32,692 nucleotides of DNA from NCBI GenBank assembly GCA_005776475.1, contig SXPB01000019.1:1-32692 (forward strand), read 5' to 3'. The notes beneath the pieces were generated by a model. The model did not search any database. It saw nothing but the letters and a program-made list of their open reading frames with translations, and was not told the DNA's origin. Each line of letters opens with the position of its first letter. Within the stretch, counting starts at the first letter, position 1. This DNA comes from Planctomycetia bacterium. Its GTDB lineage: Bacteria; Planctomycetota; UBA1135; UBA2386. This document shows positions 16,105 to 25,172 of the stretch, one piece after another. A program made the translations under genes and the position numbers.

Positions 16105-17457
16105 ATGGCGCTCGACGCGTTGCACGTCATCCACCAGTTCCCACCCGAGAGCCGTGGCGGGTCCGAGTCCTATGCGTTCGACGTGGCGCAGCGCCAACGC
16201 GCGCGCGGCATGCAGGTCGAAGTCTGGAGCGGCAGCAAGCACTGGCGCGAGCGGCTGACCATCGAACGCGACGAGGTCGAAGGCCTGCCGGTGCACCGGG
16301 TGCATCGCGACGACCTCTACTTCGACCACCACGTGAAGATGTGGCATCCGGGCGTCGAGGCGGCGTTCGTGGCGTTCTTGCGCGAACGGCGGCCCGCGAT
16401 CGTGCACGTGCACCATTGGGTGCGGCTGACGTGCAATCTGGTCGAAGCGTGCTGGCGCAATGGCGTGCCGGCGATCGTCACGCTGCACGACTACTACACG
16501 AGCTGTCCGCGCGCATTTCGGCGCCGCGCGGGCGACGAAGCGTGCCGACGCGCGCTGTCGGCGGCGAGCTGTGGCGATTGCGTGCCCAAGCACGGCTACG
16601 AGCCGAAGGCCGAGATCGACGCCGGGATCGAGTTGTTCGCCGACCACTACCGCGCCGAACTGGCACTGGCCGCGGCCGTGCTGGTGGCGGTGGGCAGCAC
16701 CGCCGACCTGCTGGCGAAGACGACGGGAGTGCCGCGCGATCGCTACCAGGTGTTGCCGCTCGGCTACCGGCAGCGGTTTGCCGGAATGCCGCCGCTGCCA
16801 GCACCCGTCGCCGGCGCGCCGGTCCGCTTCGCGTTCTGGGGTGGCGTCGGTCGCCACAAGGGGGTCGATGGCCTCGTGCGCGCCTTCCGCCAGGTGCACG
16901 CCTCGCATCCGGGCCGCGCCTCGCTGCACGTGCTCGGCGGTTTCGAAAGTCCCGAGTTCGAGCGCGAACTGCGGCAAGCCGCCGAAGGGTTGCCGGTGAC
17001 GTTCCATGGCGAGTTCACCGCCGCGCAATTGCACGCTGCAGCACCGCACGTTGGCGTGTTTCCGAGCACGTGCCTCGAGACCTATGGCCTCGTGCTCGAC
17101 GAGTGCTTCGAACTCGGACTGCCGTGCATCACCAGCGATCTCGGCGCCCTGCCAGAACGCGCTGCTGGCGCGGGCCTCGTGGCGAAGGCCGGTGACGATG
17201 CGGCGCTGGCCACGGCGATGCAGCGGTTCCTCACCGAAGCGACGCTCTGGTCCGAGTTGCGCGCGCGCCGTCCGGCGGGTTCGCCCGATCTCGACGCGCA
17301 CGTGACGAACTTGCTCGCGATCTACGAACGGGCCCGCCTGCAACCGCGGCGCCCGACCTTCACGCCGCCGGTGCCGTCCGAGCGCCGCATTGCGTTCCTC
17401 ATGCAGCAACGCGAATCGGCGATGAGTCGGGTCGTGCCGCCCGGCGGGCCGCGCTGA
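16105..17457 (+). CDS. Glycosyltransferase family 4 (GT-B)
   Basis: HQFPPESRGGSESYAFDVAQRQRARG...VEVWSG; VHVHHWVRLTCNLVEAC; FAFWGGVGRHKGVDGLVRAF; FPSTCLETYGLVLDECFELGLPCITSDLGALPE. Confidence 0.9.
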   Translation: MALDALHVIHQFPPESRGGSESYAFDVAQRQRARGMQVEVWSGSKHWRERLTIERDEVEGLPVHRVHRDDLYFDHHVKMWHPGVEAAFVAFLRERRPAIVHVHHWVRLTCNLVEACWRNGVPAIVTLHDYYTSCPRAFRRRAGDEACRRALSAASCGDCVPKHGYEPKAEIDAGIELFADHYRAELALAAAVLVAVGSTADLLAKTTGVPRDRYQVLPLGYRQRFAGMPPLPAPVAGAPVRFAFWGGVGRHKGVDGLVRAFRQVHASHPGRASLHVLGGFESPEFERELRQAAEGLPVTFHGEFTAAQLHAAAPHVGVFPSTCLETYGLVLDECFELGLPCITSDLGALPERAAGAGLVAKAGDDAALATAMQRFLTEATLWSELRARRPAGSPDLDAHVTNLLAIYERARLQPRRPTFTPPVPSERRIAFLMQQRESAMSRVVPPGGPR

Positions 17458-17542
17458 CGGCGATCACTTCGGCTGTGACCACGCGGCGAAGGTCCGCGGC
17501 ACGAGGTGCGCACTCACGAGGCGAGTGTGCGCATCGGCGCAC

Positions 17543-18838
17543 TTAGCGAGCGTTTGAACCAGCTGGCCAGTCGGCAAAGGACTGCAGTCCGAGCACAGGC
17601 AGCGCGAACGCGGCGCACTCAGGCCATGCCGCGGTGTCGCAGGCGGCGAACACGGCGGCGATGTGGCGGCGGCGTTCGGGCGTGCACACCGAGTCGGGCG
17701 TGCGCGTCCACAGGCCAAGCCGCAGGCCACCTTCGTGCGCGTGGTCGACGTGGCGATGCAGATGGAACGCGTCGATGCCGGGCGAACGTTGCACGATCGA
17801 CCACGCCAGCGCATACGCCGCGGCCTGGTCGCGTTCGCCGTGTTCGCCATCGGCGCAGTGGAAGCCCTGCTCGCTGAGGATCACGCGGCGCGGTGTGTCC
17901 TGCCAACGCAGTTCGTCGCGGGCAAGGCAGCGGTCCAGCACCTGCAGATTGCGGAACGTCACGCGCGGCGCATCGTCGGCATCGGGCGCACTCGCATCGC
18001 GCCAGAAGCGGCAATCGAACAGGTTCTCCGGATACGGATGGAACGCGACGTGCCAGTCGAAGTCGCCGAGGGCGTGCGCGCGCACGCGCGCCGCCAAGGC
18101 CAGCAGCAGCTCGCGGCCGGGGGCGGCCTGCTCGGCATCACCGGCGGCGTAGCGCGCATTCCAGTGGTGTTCGAGCGACACGAACACGCGGCCGTGGCGG
18201 CTGTGGGCGCGCACGGCGCCGTGCACGAGGCGCAGCGCTTGTTCGTATTCGGCGACGACGGTGGCGAGGTCGGCCTTGCCGAGGTGGTACCACCACCAGT
18301 GCGAGTTCACTTCGTTGCCGACGATCCAGTTCCAGATGCGGCCGTGCGGCGCGTCACCGGAGTAACGCGCCGCCAGGAACGCCACCGCGGCAGCCAGCCA
18401 GCGCCTGCCCTCGGGGGTCGCGGTCTGGAATGCGGCGATGCCGTTCGGTGCCTTGCCGGTGCAACGCGAGTGCACGACGAGGCGATCGCGCGCCGGATCG
18501 CCGGTTTGGATCGCGAGCAGGATCGCGCTGACAACCACGCCGGCCTTCGCCAGTGGAGCGACCTGGGCATCGAGCGCGTTGATCGGTGCTTTGCGGAACG
18601 TGAAGTGCTCGCCGTCGTGTTGCCACGGCAGACAATCGTCACCGCCGGCAGGAGCGCACAACGCGCCGAGATCGACGTTCAACGCCGCGTGCGCGATGCC
18701 GAGCGCCAACGCATCGTCGACCATCTGCACCTGCAGCCCCTTCTTGCTCGTCGGCGTCGGGTACGGCGTCGCATCCTGGGCGAGGGACGACGTCGCCTGC
18801 ACAGCGAACACGGCGACCAGAAGAGCCTGACGCAGCAT
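17543..18838 (-). CDS. Secreted DUF5722-like / glycoside-hydrolase-fold protein
   Basis: Signal MLRQALLVAVFAVQATSSLAQ; SKKGLQVQMVDDALALGIAHAALNVDLG; putative acid/base WNWIVGNEVNSHWWWYHLG and nucleophile VILSEQGFH. Confidence 0.7.
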   Translation of the reverse strand: MLRQALLVAVFAVQATSSLAQDATPYPTPTSKKGLQVQMVDDALALGIAHAALNVDLGALCAPAGGDDCLPWQHDGEHFTFRKAPINALDAQVAPLAKAGVVVSAILLAIQTGDPARDRLVVHSRCTGKAPNGIAAFQTATPEGRRWLAAAVAFLAARYSGDAPHGRIWNWIVGNEVNSHWWWYHLGKADLATVVAEYEQALRLVHGAVRAHSRHGRVFVSLEHHWNARYAAGDAEQAAPGRELLLALAARVRAHALGDFDWHVAFHPYPENLFDCRFWRDASAPDADDAPRVTFRNLQVLDRCLARDELRWQDTPRRVILSEQGFHCADGEHGERDQAAAYALAWSIVQRSPGIDAFHLHRHVDHAHEGGLRLGLWTRTPDSVCTPERRRHIAAVFAACDTAAWPECAAFALPVLGLQSFADWPAGSNAR

Positions 18839-19145
18839 CTCGACCAGACTATCGCTTGCAACGGTGCGCGATGGTGAATGTCACGTCATGCAGCGGCAGC
18901 ACCCCAAAGGCCAAGCGCGCGGGTTCAACTGCGCACGAGGGTCACTTCGCCGCGGCGCAGTCGCAGCGGCAGGCGTCGGCTGCCGCCGTCGCGCCCTACT
19001 TCGCGCGGAGTGTGCGGTCGGGCATGCCATGCGAGTGCGCGTCGGCAACGTATGCCGATGGAACGCGGTCAGGGACGAGCCGTTGGCCGAAGGAAAGTTT
19101 CCAGATTCGGCGCAAGAATCGAATCGAGCGACGTGATCCTCGTGC

Positions 19146-21587
19146 ATGACGACCGCCGATCGGATCCAGCAGATGCTCGCCGAGACTCGGTGGCTGCATG
19201 GGTTGGCGAGGCAACTCGTCGCGTGTGACCACACCGCTGCTGATCTGGTACAGGACACGCTATCGACCGCTTGGCGCCGTCCTCCGGCCGGGGCCGGGCC
19301 CGTCCGGGCGTGGTTGCGGACCGTGCTGCTGCGCAACTGGCGCGACAAACATCGCCGCCGCGATCGCCGCCGTCGCCATGAGCATGCTCAAGCGAGTGCG
19401 CACGAAGCGTTCGCGCCCGATCCGGCCGACGTCGTGCACAAGGCGGAGTCGCAACGGGCGCTCGTGGCCGCGGTGCTGGCGCTCGCCGAACCGTTCCGCA
19501 CCTGCGTCCTGCTGCGCTTCTTCGACAACCTGCCGCCGCGCGTGATCGCGGCGCGCACCGGGGTCACCGTCTCGACGGTCAACAGTCGTCTGCAGCGCGC
19601 GCTGGCGATGCTGCGGCGGCACTTCGCCGAACGGCACGGCGAACGCTGGAGCTCGGCGTTGTTGCCGCTTCTGGCGCCACCTTCGCACTGGCTGCCGCTA
19701 CTCGGAGTTCCACTCGTGCCCACCGCGCTGAAGTTCGTTCCGGTCGCCGTACTGTTCGTCGTTGCGTGTTGGTGGTGGCAAACACCGGAGCCGGCACCGA
19801 CGCCGGCGGTGGCCGCGTTGGATCGTTTCGAACGGTTGGTCGCGGCGCCACCGACGGAGTCTTCCGTGCCTGCCGCTGAGGCTGCGAGTCGGCTGGATTC
19901 GACACCGGCTGCCAGCGCCGCGGTCAGTGCGCCCGATTCCGAAATGCGTTGGCGCGGTCGAGTGGTGGATGCGCAAGGCGCGGTTCGACCTGGCGTGCAG
20001 CTGCAGATCGGCGCCGGCGACGCGACCATCGTCAGCGGTGCCGAGGGAGTGTTCGAGATCGTGGGGCAGCAGGGCAGTGGCACGGTTCGTTCGCGCGACC
20101 CACGCTGGTCGACGGTGATGCAGGGGCTGCTGCGTCAGGATCGCGTTTGCACGATCGTCGTCGCTCCGCGACTCGATCTCGGTGGGCGAGTCGTCGATGC
20201 CTCCGGCGCGCCGGTGCCTCGCGCTGCGGTCCAGGTCCATTCGCCGACGATGCTCGGTGCCGATCTCGGCATGTTGCTCGACTTCTCGACGCCGTGCTCT
20301 TGGCGATGCGAATGCGACGACGATGGCCGGTTTCACTTGGCCGACGTGCCGTTGGTTGCGGGTGCATCGCTCGTTGCCGAACTGGGCGGTTGGGTGCCGC
20401 GCATCGTTCCCTTGCCGCCGGCATCGACTGAATTGCTGGAGCTCGTGTTGGAACGCCCGGCGACATCGGCGTCGGTGATCGAAGGCCTGGTCGTCGATCG
20501 ATGGGGAGCCGCGGTGGCGCAGGCGCGCGTGAGTGCGGGAGCGGCGGTTGCACGCAGCGATGCGCGCGGGGGCTTTGCACTCGACGTGGCGGGGAACGCG
20601 ACGATGCAGCGTTTGGTCGCCGTGGCGCCGGGGGCCTTGCCGGCGATCTTCGTGCCCGAACGCGACGCTGCGGGCGCGCCGCGTTGGCCAGCGCGCGTGG
20701 TGCTGCAGTTGGGTGGTCCTCCACGCACGCTCACAGGCCGGGTGACGTTCGCTGATGGCAAGCCCGCAGCGGGCGCGAAGGTCTGGCTCGCCGATCCGAC
20801 CTTGGTCGGCACGGAAGACGACGTCGTGCTCGCCGAGAGTCTGCTCGCGGGCGAGGAGCGTCCGTTCTGGAACTTTGTTCTCGCCGCCGCCGATGGCACG
20901 TTCCGCATCGACGGGTTGAGCGAGCGGTCCTACACGCTGCGCGCACTCGACGGCCGGACGCTGCTCGAGCACACGGTGCTCGGCGTGCGGCCGGGGCCTT
21001 CGCCGATCGACCTGCGGCTCGCCGGCAGCTTGTTCGATCGGGTGCGAGTGAAGATCCTCGCGCGCGATCGCCAACCGATCGCCGGTGCGAAGGTGGTGCT
21101 GCAGCGTCCCGCGCTGGAGGTGCAGGTGCCGGGTGGAACGCGCGACGAATGGGCGACGGGTGCGGCGGGGCAGTCGGACACGAACGGAGTGGTGGAGTTC
21201 ACCAACGTGCCGACGAGCGGCGTCGAGGTGTTTGCATCCGGCGACGACATTCTGTTCGCCGGGCGCACGATCGAGCCCGGCATCGACCCGAACGAGTTCG
21301 TGGTCACGGTCGATCGGCGCGTGCATCTGCAGGTCCAGCTGTCGCCGCCATTCGATCGGGTCGATCGCTGTCGCGTGCTCGATGCCGATGGCAAGTCGAT
21401 GCTGTTGCGAGTGATGCGTGGCAACGCCGCGCAAACGAGTCGCAGCGCCGCGGTGACCGAAGGGCGCAGCCACATCCTGTCGTTGGGTGAAGGTGCGCGC
21501 ACGCTGGTGTTGTTGCGCGGCGACCAGGAAGTGGGGCGGATTCCGATCGATCTCTCGCCGGGGCCGGTGCACACGGCGAACTTCTGA
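19146..21587 (+). CDS. ECF sigma factor fused to a TM segment and multiple carboxypeptidase-regulatory-like domains
   Basis: N-terminal sigma2 (HGLARQLVACDHTAADLVQDTLSTAWRRP..VRAWLRTVLLRNWRDKHRRR) and sigma4 (LAEPFRTCVLLRFFDNLPPRVIAARTGVTVSTVNSRLQRALAMLRRHF); TM FVPVAVLFVVACWWW; repeats WRGRVVDAQGAVRPGV.., LGGRVVDASGAPVPRAAVQV.., IEGLVVDRWGAAVAQARV.., LTGRVTFADGKPAAGAKVWL.., VRVKILARDRQPIAGAKVVL.. Confidence 0.9.
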   Translation: MTTADRIQQMLAETRWLHGLARQLVACDHTAADLVQDTLSTAWRRPPAGAGPVRAWLRTVLLRNWRDKHRRRDRRRRHEHAQASAHEAFAPDPADVVHKAESQRALVAAVLALAEPFRTCVLLRFFDNLPPRVIAARTGVTVSTVNSRLQRALAMLRRHFAERHGERWSSALLPLLAPPSHWLPLLGVPLVPTALKFVPVAVLFVVACWWWQTPEPAPTPAVAALDRFERLVAAPPTESSVPAAEAASRLDSTPAASAAVSAPDSEMRWRGRVVDAQGAVRPGVQLQIGAGDATIVSGAEGVFEIVGQQGSGTVRSRDPRWSTVMQGLLRQDRVCTIVVAPRLDLGGRVVDASGAPVPRAAVQVHSPTMLGADLGMLLDFSTPCSWRCECDDDGRFHLADVPLVAGASLVAELGGWVPRIVPLPPASTELLELVLERPATSASVIEGLVVDRWGAAVAQARVSAGAAVARSDARGGFALDVAGNATMQRLVAVAPGALPAIFVPERDAAGAPRWPARVVLQLGGPPRTLTGRVTFADGKPAAGAKVWLADPTLVGTEDDVVLAESLLAGEERPFWNFVLAAADGTFRIDGLSERSYTLRALDGRTLLEHTVLGVRPGPSPIDLRLAGSLFDRVRVKILARDRQPIAGAKVVLQRPALEVQVPGGTRDEWATGAAGQSDTNGVVEFTNVPTSGVEVFASGDDILFAGRTIEPGIDPNEFVVTVDRRVHLQVQLSPPFDRVDRCRVLDADGKSMLLRVMRGNAAQTSRSAAVTEGRSHILSLGEGARTLVLLRGDQEVGRIPIDLSPGPVHTANF

Positions 21588-21602
21588 CGGCGATCGCGGG
21601 TG

Positions 21603-22064
21603 TCAGCCGTTGGCGACGGGCGCTGCGTCCTGCGGCTTGCTGCGCAGCAGGAAGAAGCCGAGTACGAGCCCGCCGCCGATGAGGCCGAGGCCGATCAGGA
21701 AACCGGATCGGTTGTCCTTCGAGCCGCCGACAATGATCGCGACCGAGGGATCGCTCGCGTCGTAACGCACCGTGCACTTGTCCTCGACGATTTCGTCGCC
21801 TTTGACGACTCGCTCCGCGAACTCACGGCTGACTTCGAACTCCTGCTGGCGCGCCGCGCCGCCTTCGGGCGTGAAAGTCACCGTGAAGCTGTAGGACTTG
21901 CGACCGCGGCGCCCGCGTTCGACGCTGCCGCCTTCCAGGATGCCTGGCGCTTCCTTGCCGGCGGCTTCGATGCGGCCCCACTTGCCGCGATCCTGCCAGC
22001 CTTGCCAGCCGAGGACCCCACCGCCGCCGATCAGGCCGAGTGCCACCCATGCGAGTTTCTTCAT
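21603..22064 (-). CDS. DUF3592-like membrane protein
   Basis: Two TM segments flanking SYSFTVTFTPEGGAARQQEFEVSREFAERVVKGDEIVEDKCTVRYDASDPSVAII. Confidence 0.65.
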   Translation of the reverse strand: MKKLAWVALGLIGGGGVLGWQGWQDRGKWGRIEAAGKEAPGILEGGSVERGRRGRKSYSFTVTFTPEGGAARQQEFEVSREFAERVVKGDEIVEDKCTVRYDASDPSVAIIVGGSKDNRSGFLIGLGLIGGGLVLGFFLLRSKPQDAAPVANG

Positions 22065-22106
22065 TGGCGCAGGGTAGGTGCGCTGCGCAACGACGGCAAC
22101 AACGTG

Positions 22107-24032
22107 TCACTCGGGGCGGGGGAACAGTTGCGTGCGCGCGTTCGTCGTGAGGTCGAGGCGGACGATGCGGGCGCCGTCGAGCAGCACGGCGGTGTTCGCG
22201 TCGGGCCAGTCGAGCAGGCGCATCTGTTGGAGGTTGTCGCTCATCGACGCCAACTCCGTCACCTGGAGTTTCGCGACGTCGACCAACAGTAGTTGATCCC
22301 GGCCCCCGCCGTTGAGGCAGTGCAACCACAGACGACCGGCAGGATCGCGGGCCAGCAGTGAGCCCCAGCGGTTAAAGGGCGCGACGACACCAAGTGACAA
22401 GAACGAGGCGCCAGGAGGCAAAGTGAGATCGGTTTCCGTGCCGTTCGATGGGCGGTACAGGAACAACCGCGTCGGCGCGAACTTCTTGTGTTGGTAGTGG
22501 GTTCGCGCGGCAAGCACGTGGTCGTCGTCGACCAGGCCAAGAACACGGCATGCTTGCAAAGGGGCGCACGGCTTCTTCTGGCCGTCGCGCGTCTCCGTCC
22601 AATGGGAGCCCGACTTTCCTGGCAGCCGCGACAGCAATACGTCGCGCACCAGGTAGGCATCTGTCTCATCGTCGACCAACGTCGCTCCGGAGGTGAGGTC
22701 GACCACGCGGCGCCGACCGCCGTACACCACCACGGCGTGGCCAGCGGGACTGATGGAAGTGGTTGTGTCGACGTCGAGCACGCGGTGGTCGGAGCCATCG
22801 GCGTTCGTCGTCCACACCGCTCCGTCGTCACACCAGACCGGGCGGTTGCCAGGCAGGCGCAGCGCCGTCGTCGCTTTCAGTTCGGCGATGATGCGTCGGT
22901 GCTGGTCCGCCGTCGGCAGTGGTCGGTTTGCATTCTTGTCGAAGGTGAAGGGCTCGCGGTTTCCGGTCGCGAGGTCGAGCAGCTCGCGCTCGCGCTCCCC
23001 AGCCATGTCGTGGAACAGCCAGTGCCGTTGTCGACCCGATAGCACCATGCGATGCGGCCGCAGCAGGCTCGGGGACGAGTAGGTGTTGATACCTGACAAC
23101 TGCTCGGCGGTGCCCCGCGCGAGGTCGATGCGAATCGGCACGGAGCACCACGAGTCCATCGTGTTGCCGTAGGCGAGTGCGTAGCTACCGTCGGGGCTGA
23201 TTCCCAACACGTTCATGTCGGCGAGCTGGGTGAGGTCGGGGTGGTGGTAGTGCCAGGCCCGCACCCCGAGCCACGCACTGGGCGGCACGAACACGATGGC
23301 TGCGCCACACAGGCCGAAGCGCGCCGAACGCAGTGAACCACCGCCGCGCCGACCGCGGATCCACGACAGCGCCGCGATCGCGAACCCGGTCGGCGGCACC
23401 GCCCACAGCCAGTGCCACCATTCGAGCCCGTGCTCGATGTTCGGACTCTGCCGCAGCACCGCGAACACGCCGACGCCGACGAGCAGCACGAACAGCAGCG
23501 TGCCACCGAGCGCCATGCGGCCACCGGGCAGCCACGTGCCGATCGCCCACACCCACGGCGCCAGCAGCAGCGCGCCGCCGGCGATCACGACAACTGCTGA
23601 CCACTCGATGTTCACTTCACCGCGCCAGTCCCACACGTACAGCTTGTCCCAGTCGTGGCCGAGAGCGGTGAGGATCACCTCGCCGGCAGCGAGGCCGAGC
23701 AGCGGCAGGGACAGCAGCGTCAGGACGAAGAACAACAGCTTGCCCGCGAACGCCGGGGCGAGCGCCCCCGGCAACCGGCGCACGAACTGGTCGTCCTTGG
23801 TGCCGAACTCCGACCGCACGAGGTTGGGGGCGACGAATGCGACGACGCCGATCACGCCGGCGACAACGAACCACGACAGCGCGCGCGCGCCGAAGCCGTC
23901 GTTGGTCCAAAGGTGCGTCGGCACCAGCGAGAAGCCGAGCGTGAGGCATGCGAACACGAGCCCGAGGTACGCGAGCAACAGCCCCCGCTGCGCGCGCCAC
24001 TCCTTCCAGCAGAACGTCAGTGCGAGGTTCAC
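22107..24032 (-). CDS. ABC-2-type permease with C-terminal beta-propeller-like domain
   Basis: MNLALTFCWKEWRAQRGLLLAYLGLVFACLTLGFSL and several further TM segments, then a ~350-aa region with propeller-like strands (MNVLGISPDGSYALAYG, WCDDGAVWTTNADGSDHRVLDVD, SLLARDPAGRLWLHCLNGG); overlaps the ABC ATPase gene. Confidence 0.8.
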   Translation of the reverse strand: MNLALTFCWKEWRAQRGLLLAYLGLVFACLTLGFSLVPTHLWTNDGFGARALSWFVVAGVIGVVAFVAPNLVRSEFGTKDDQFVRRLPGALAPAFAGKLLFFVLTLLSLPLLGLAAGEVILTALGHDWDKLYVWDWRGEVNIEWSAVVVIAGGALLLAPWVWAIGTWLPGGRMALGGTLLFVLLVGVGVFAVLRQSPNIEHGLEWWHWLWAVPPTGFAIAALSWIRGRRGGGSLRSARFGLCGAAIVFVPPSAWLGVRAWHYHHPDLTQLADMNVLGISPDGSYALAYGNTMDSWCSVPIRIDLARGTAEQLSGINTYSSPSLLRPHRMVLSGRQRHWLFHDMAGERERELLDLATGNREPFTFDKNANRPLPTADQHRRIIAELKATTALRLPGNRPVWCDDGAVWTTNADGSDHRVLDVDTTTSISPAGHAVVVYGGRRRVVDLTSGATLVDDETDAYLVRDVLLSRLPGKSGSHWTETRDGQKKPCAPLQACRVLGLVDDDHVLAARTHYQHKKFAPTRLFLYRPSNGTETDLTLPPGASFLSLGVVAPFNRWGSLLARDPAGRLWLHCLNGGGRDQLLLVDVAKLQVTELASMSDNLQQMRLLDWPDANTAVLLDGARIVRLDLTTNARTQLFPRPE

Positions 24033-24751
24033 GACGCCACCTCCGCGAGCACGCGCTGCAGACCGCGCGGCGCCGCCACCGGTTCGTCTTCGCCGAGCAC
24101 TTCGGCCAGCGTCCCGTGCTTCACCACGCGTCCGGCCTGCAGCACCGCGATGCGGTCGGCGATGCGCGCGGCGATGTCGAGTTCATGCGTCGCACACAGC
24201 ACCGTGCGTTCGCCGGCGCGCAGCGAATCGAGCACGCCCTGCAGCACTTCCTCGCGCACCAGCGGATCGAGCCCCGCGAACGGTTCGTCGAGCAGCAGCA
24301 GTTCCGGCTCCGGCGCCAACGCCGCGACCAGCATCGTCTTCATGCCCTGGCCGCGCGACATCGTCTTGATCTTGGTGCGCAGCGGCACCGCGAGCCGTTC
24401 GCACAGCTCGGCGCATACGCTGTCGTTCCAGGTCGGATACTGCGGCCGCAAGAACGCGAACAGGTCGCGCGCCGTCATCCACGGATAACAATCGGGAACG
24501 TCGGGCACGTAACCGACGCGCCGCAGCACCTCGCGGTGCGCGCGCAGCGGATCCTGTCCGAACAGTCGCACCGAGCCGGCGCGCGGCCGAACGACACCGA
24601 GCAACACGCGCAGCAGCGTGCTCGTGCCGGCCCCGTTGGCGCCGAGCAGCACCGTCACCGTGCCGTCGTGCAGCGACAGGTCGAGCCCGTCGAGCACGCG
24701 CTTGCGGCCAAAACCGGCCACCAGGCCGTCCACTGTGAGCACCGAGTTCAT
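24029..24751 (-). CDS. ABC transporter ATP-binding protein with altered Walker A
   Basis: GANGAGTSTLLRVLLGVVRPRAGSVRLFG, MSRGQGMKTMLVAALAPEPELLLLDEPFAGLDP, ATHEL H-loop; Walker A Lys replaced by Thr (ACG codon, complement of 24623-24625). Confidence 0.92.
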   Translation of the reverse strand: MNSVLTVDGLVAGFGRKRVLDGLDLSLHDGTVTVLLGANGAGTSTLLRVLLGVVRPRAGSVRLFGQDPLRAHREVLRRVGYVPDVPDCYPWMTARDLFAFLRPQYPTWNDSVCAELCERLAVPLRTKIKTMSRGQGMKTMLVAALAPEPELLLLDEPFAGLDPLVREEVLQGVLDSLRAGERTVLCATHELDIAARIADRIAVLQAGRVVKHGTLAEVLGEDEPVAAPRGLQRVLAEVAS

Positions 24752-25170
24752 GCTTTGCTCCTCTGTCTCCCCGTTTCCCCGAGTCCCTGTCCTTGTCCCT
24801 GCGCCGCGCGCGCGTGCGCAATCGCCGCGCGCAGCACCTGTTCGTCGTGGCCGGCGCGCAACGCCGCCGCCGCCGCCTGCTGGAACGTCGCCAAGGTCTC
24901 CGCCAGCCGCAGCGCCTTCGCCACGTCGGGCCCGGCCGCAGTGACGTAGACGCCCGAACCGTTGCGCCCTTCGGTCGCACCGAGGTGCTCGAGGTCGCGG
25001 TAGGCCTTGATCACCGTGTTCGGATTGACCAGCGCGTCGCCGGCGAGCCCGCGCACCGACGGCAGCTTGTCGCCCGGCGCAAGTTCACCGGCAGCAATCG
25101 CATCGAGCACGGCGGCGACGAGCTGTTGGCTCGGCGGCACGAGGCTGTGTGGATCGACGCGGACGTTCAC
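24748..25170 (-). CDS. GntR-family regulator, YtrA-like
   Basis: PPSQQLVAAVLDAIAAGELAPGDKLPSVRGLAGDALVNPNTVIKAYRDLEHLGATEGRNGSGVYV; short C-terminal domain; translationally coupled to the ABC genes. Confidence 0.92.
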   Translation of the reverse strand: MNVRVDPHSLVPPSQQLVAAVLDAIAAGELAPGDKLPSVRGLAGDALVNPNTVIKAYRDLEHLGATEGRNGSGVYVTAAGPDVAKALRLAETLATFQQAAAAALRAGHDEQVLRAAIAHARAAQGQGQGLGETGRQRSKA

Positions 25171-25172
25171 GA

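Noticed and set aside
15013-17409. 798-aa - strand ORF
   Set aside because: Shadow ORF antisense to the GT4, ncRNA and hemerythrin regions; composition and lack of motifs argue against coding.
17507-17533. TGCGCACTC...GAGTGTGCGCA imperfect hairpin between convergent GT4 and DUF5722 genes
   Set aside because: Could help termination but has a bulge and no T-tract; insufficient support.
18860-19145. Small + strand ORFs (90-116 aa) before the ECF fusion gene
   Set aside because: Overlapping in several frames, Arg/Ala-rich, no motifs; more likely promoter/5' UTR of the sigma gene.
19698-21572. 624-aa - strand ORF
   Set aside because: Antisense shadow of the ECF fusion gene, His/Arg-rich with no domains.
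24766-24800. CCCTGTCCTTGTCCCTG short tandem-like repeat
   Set aside because: Codes the QGQGQGLG tail of the GntR protein; simple low complexity, not a repeat element.
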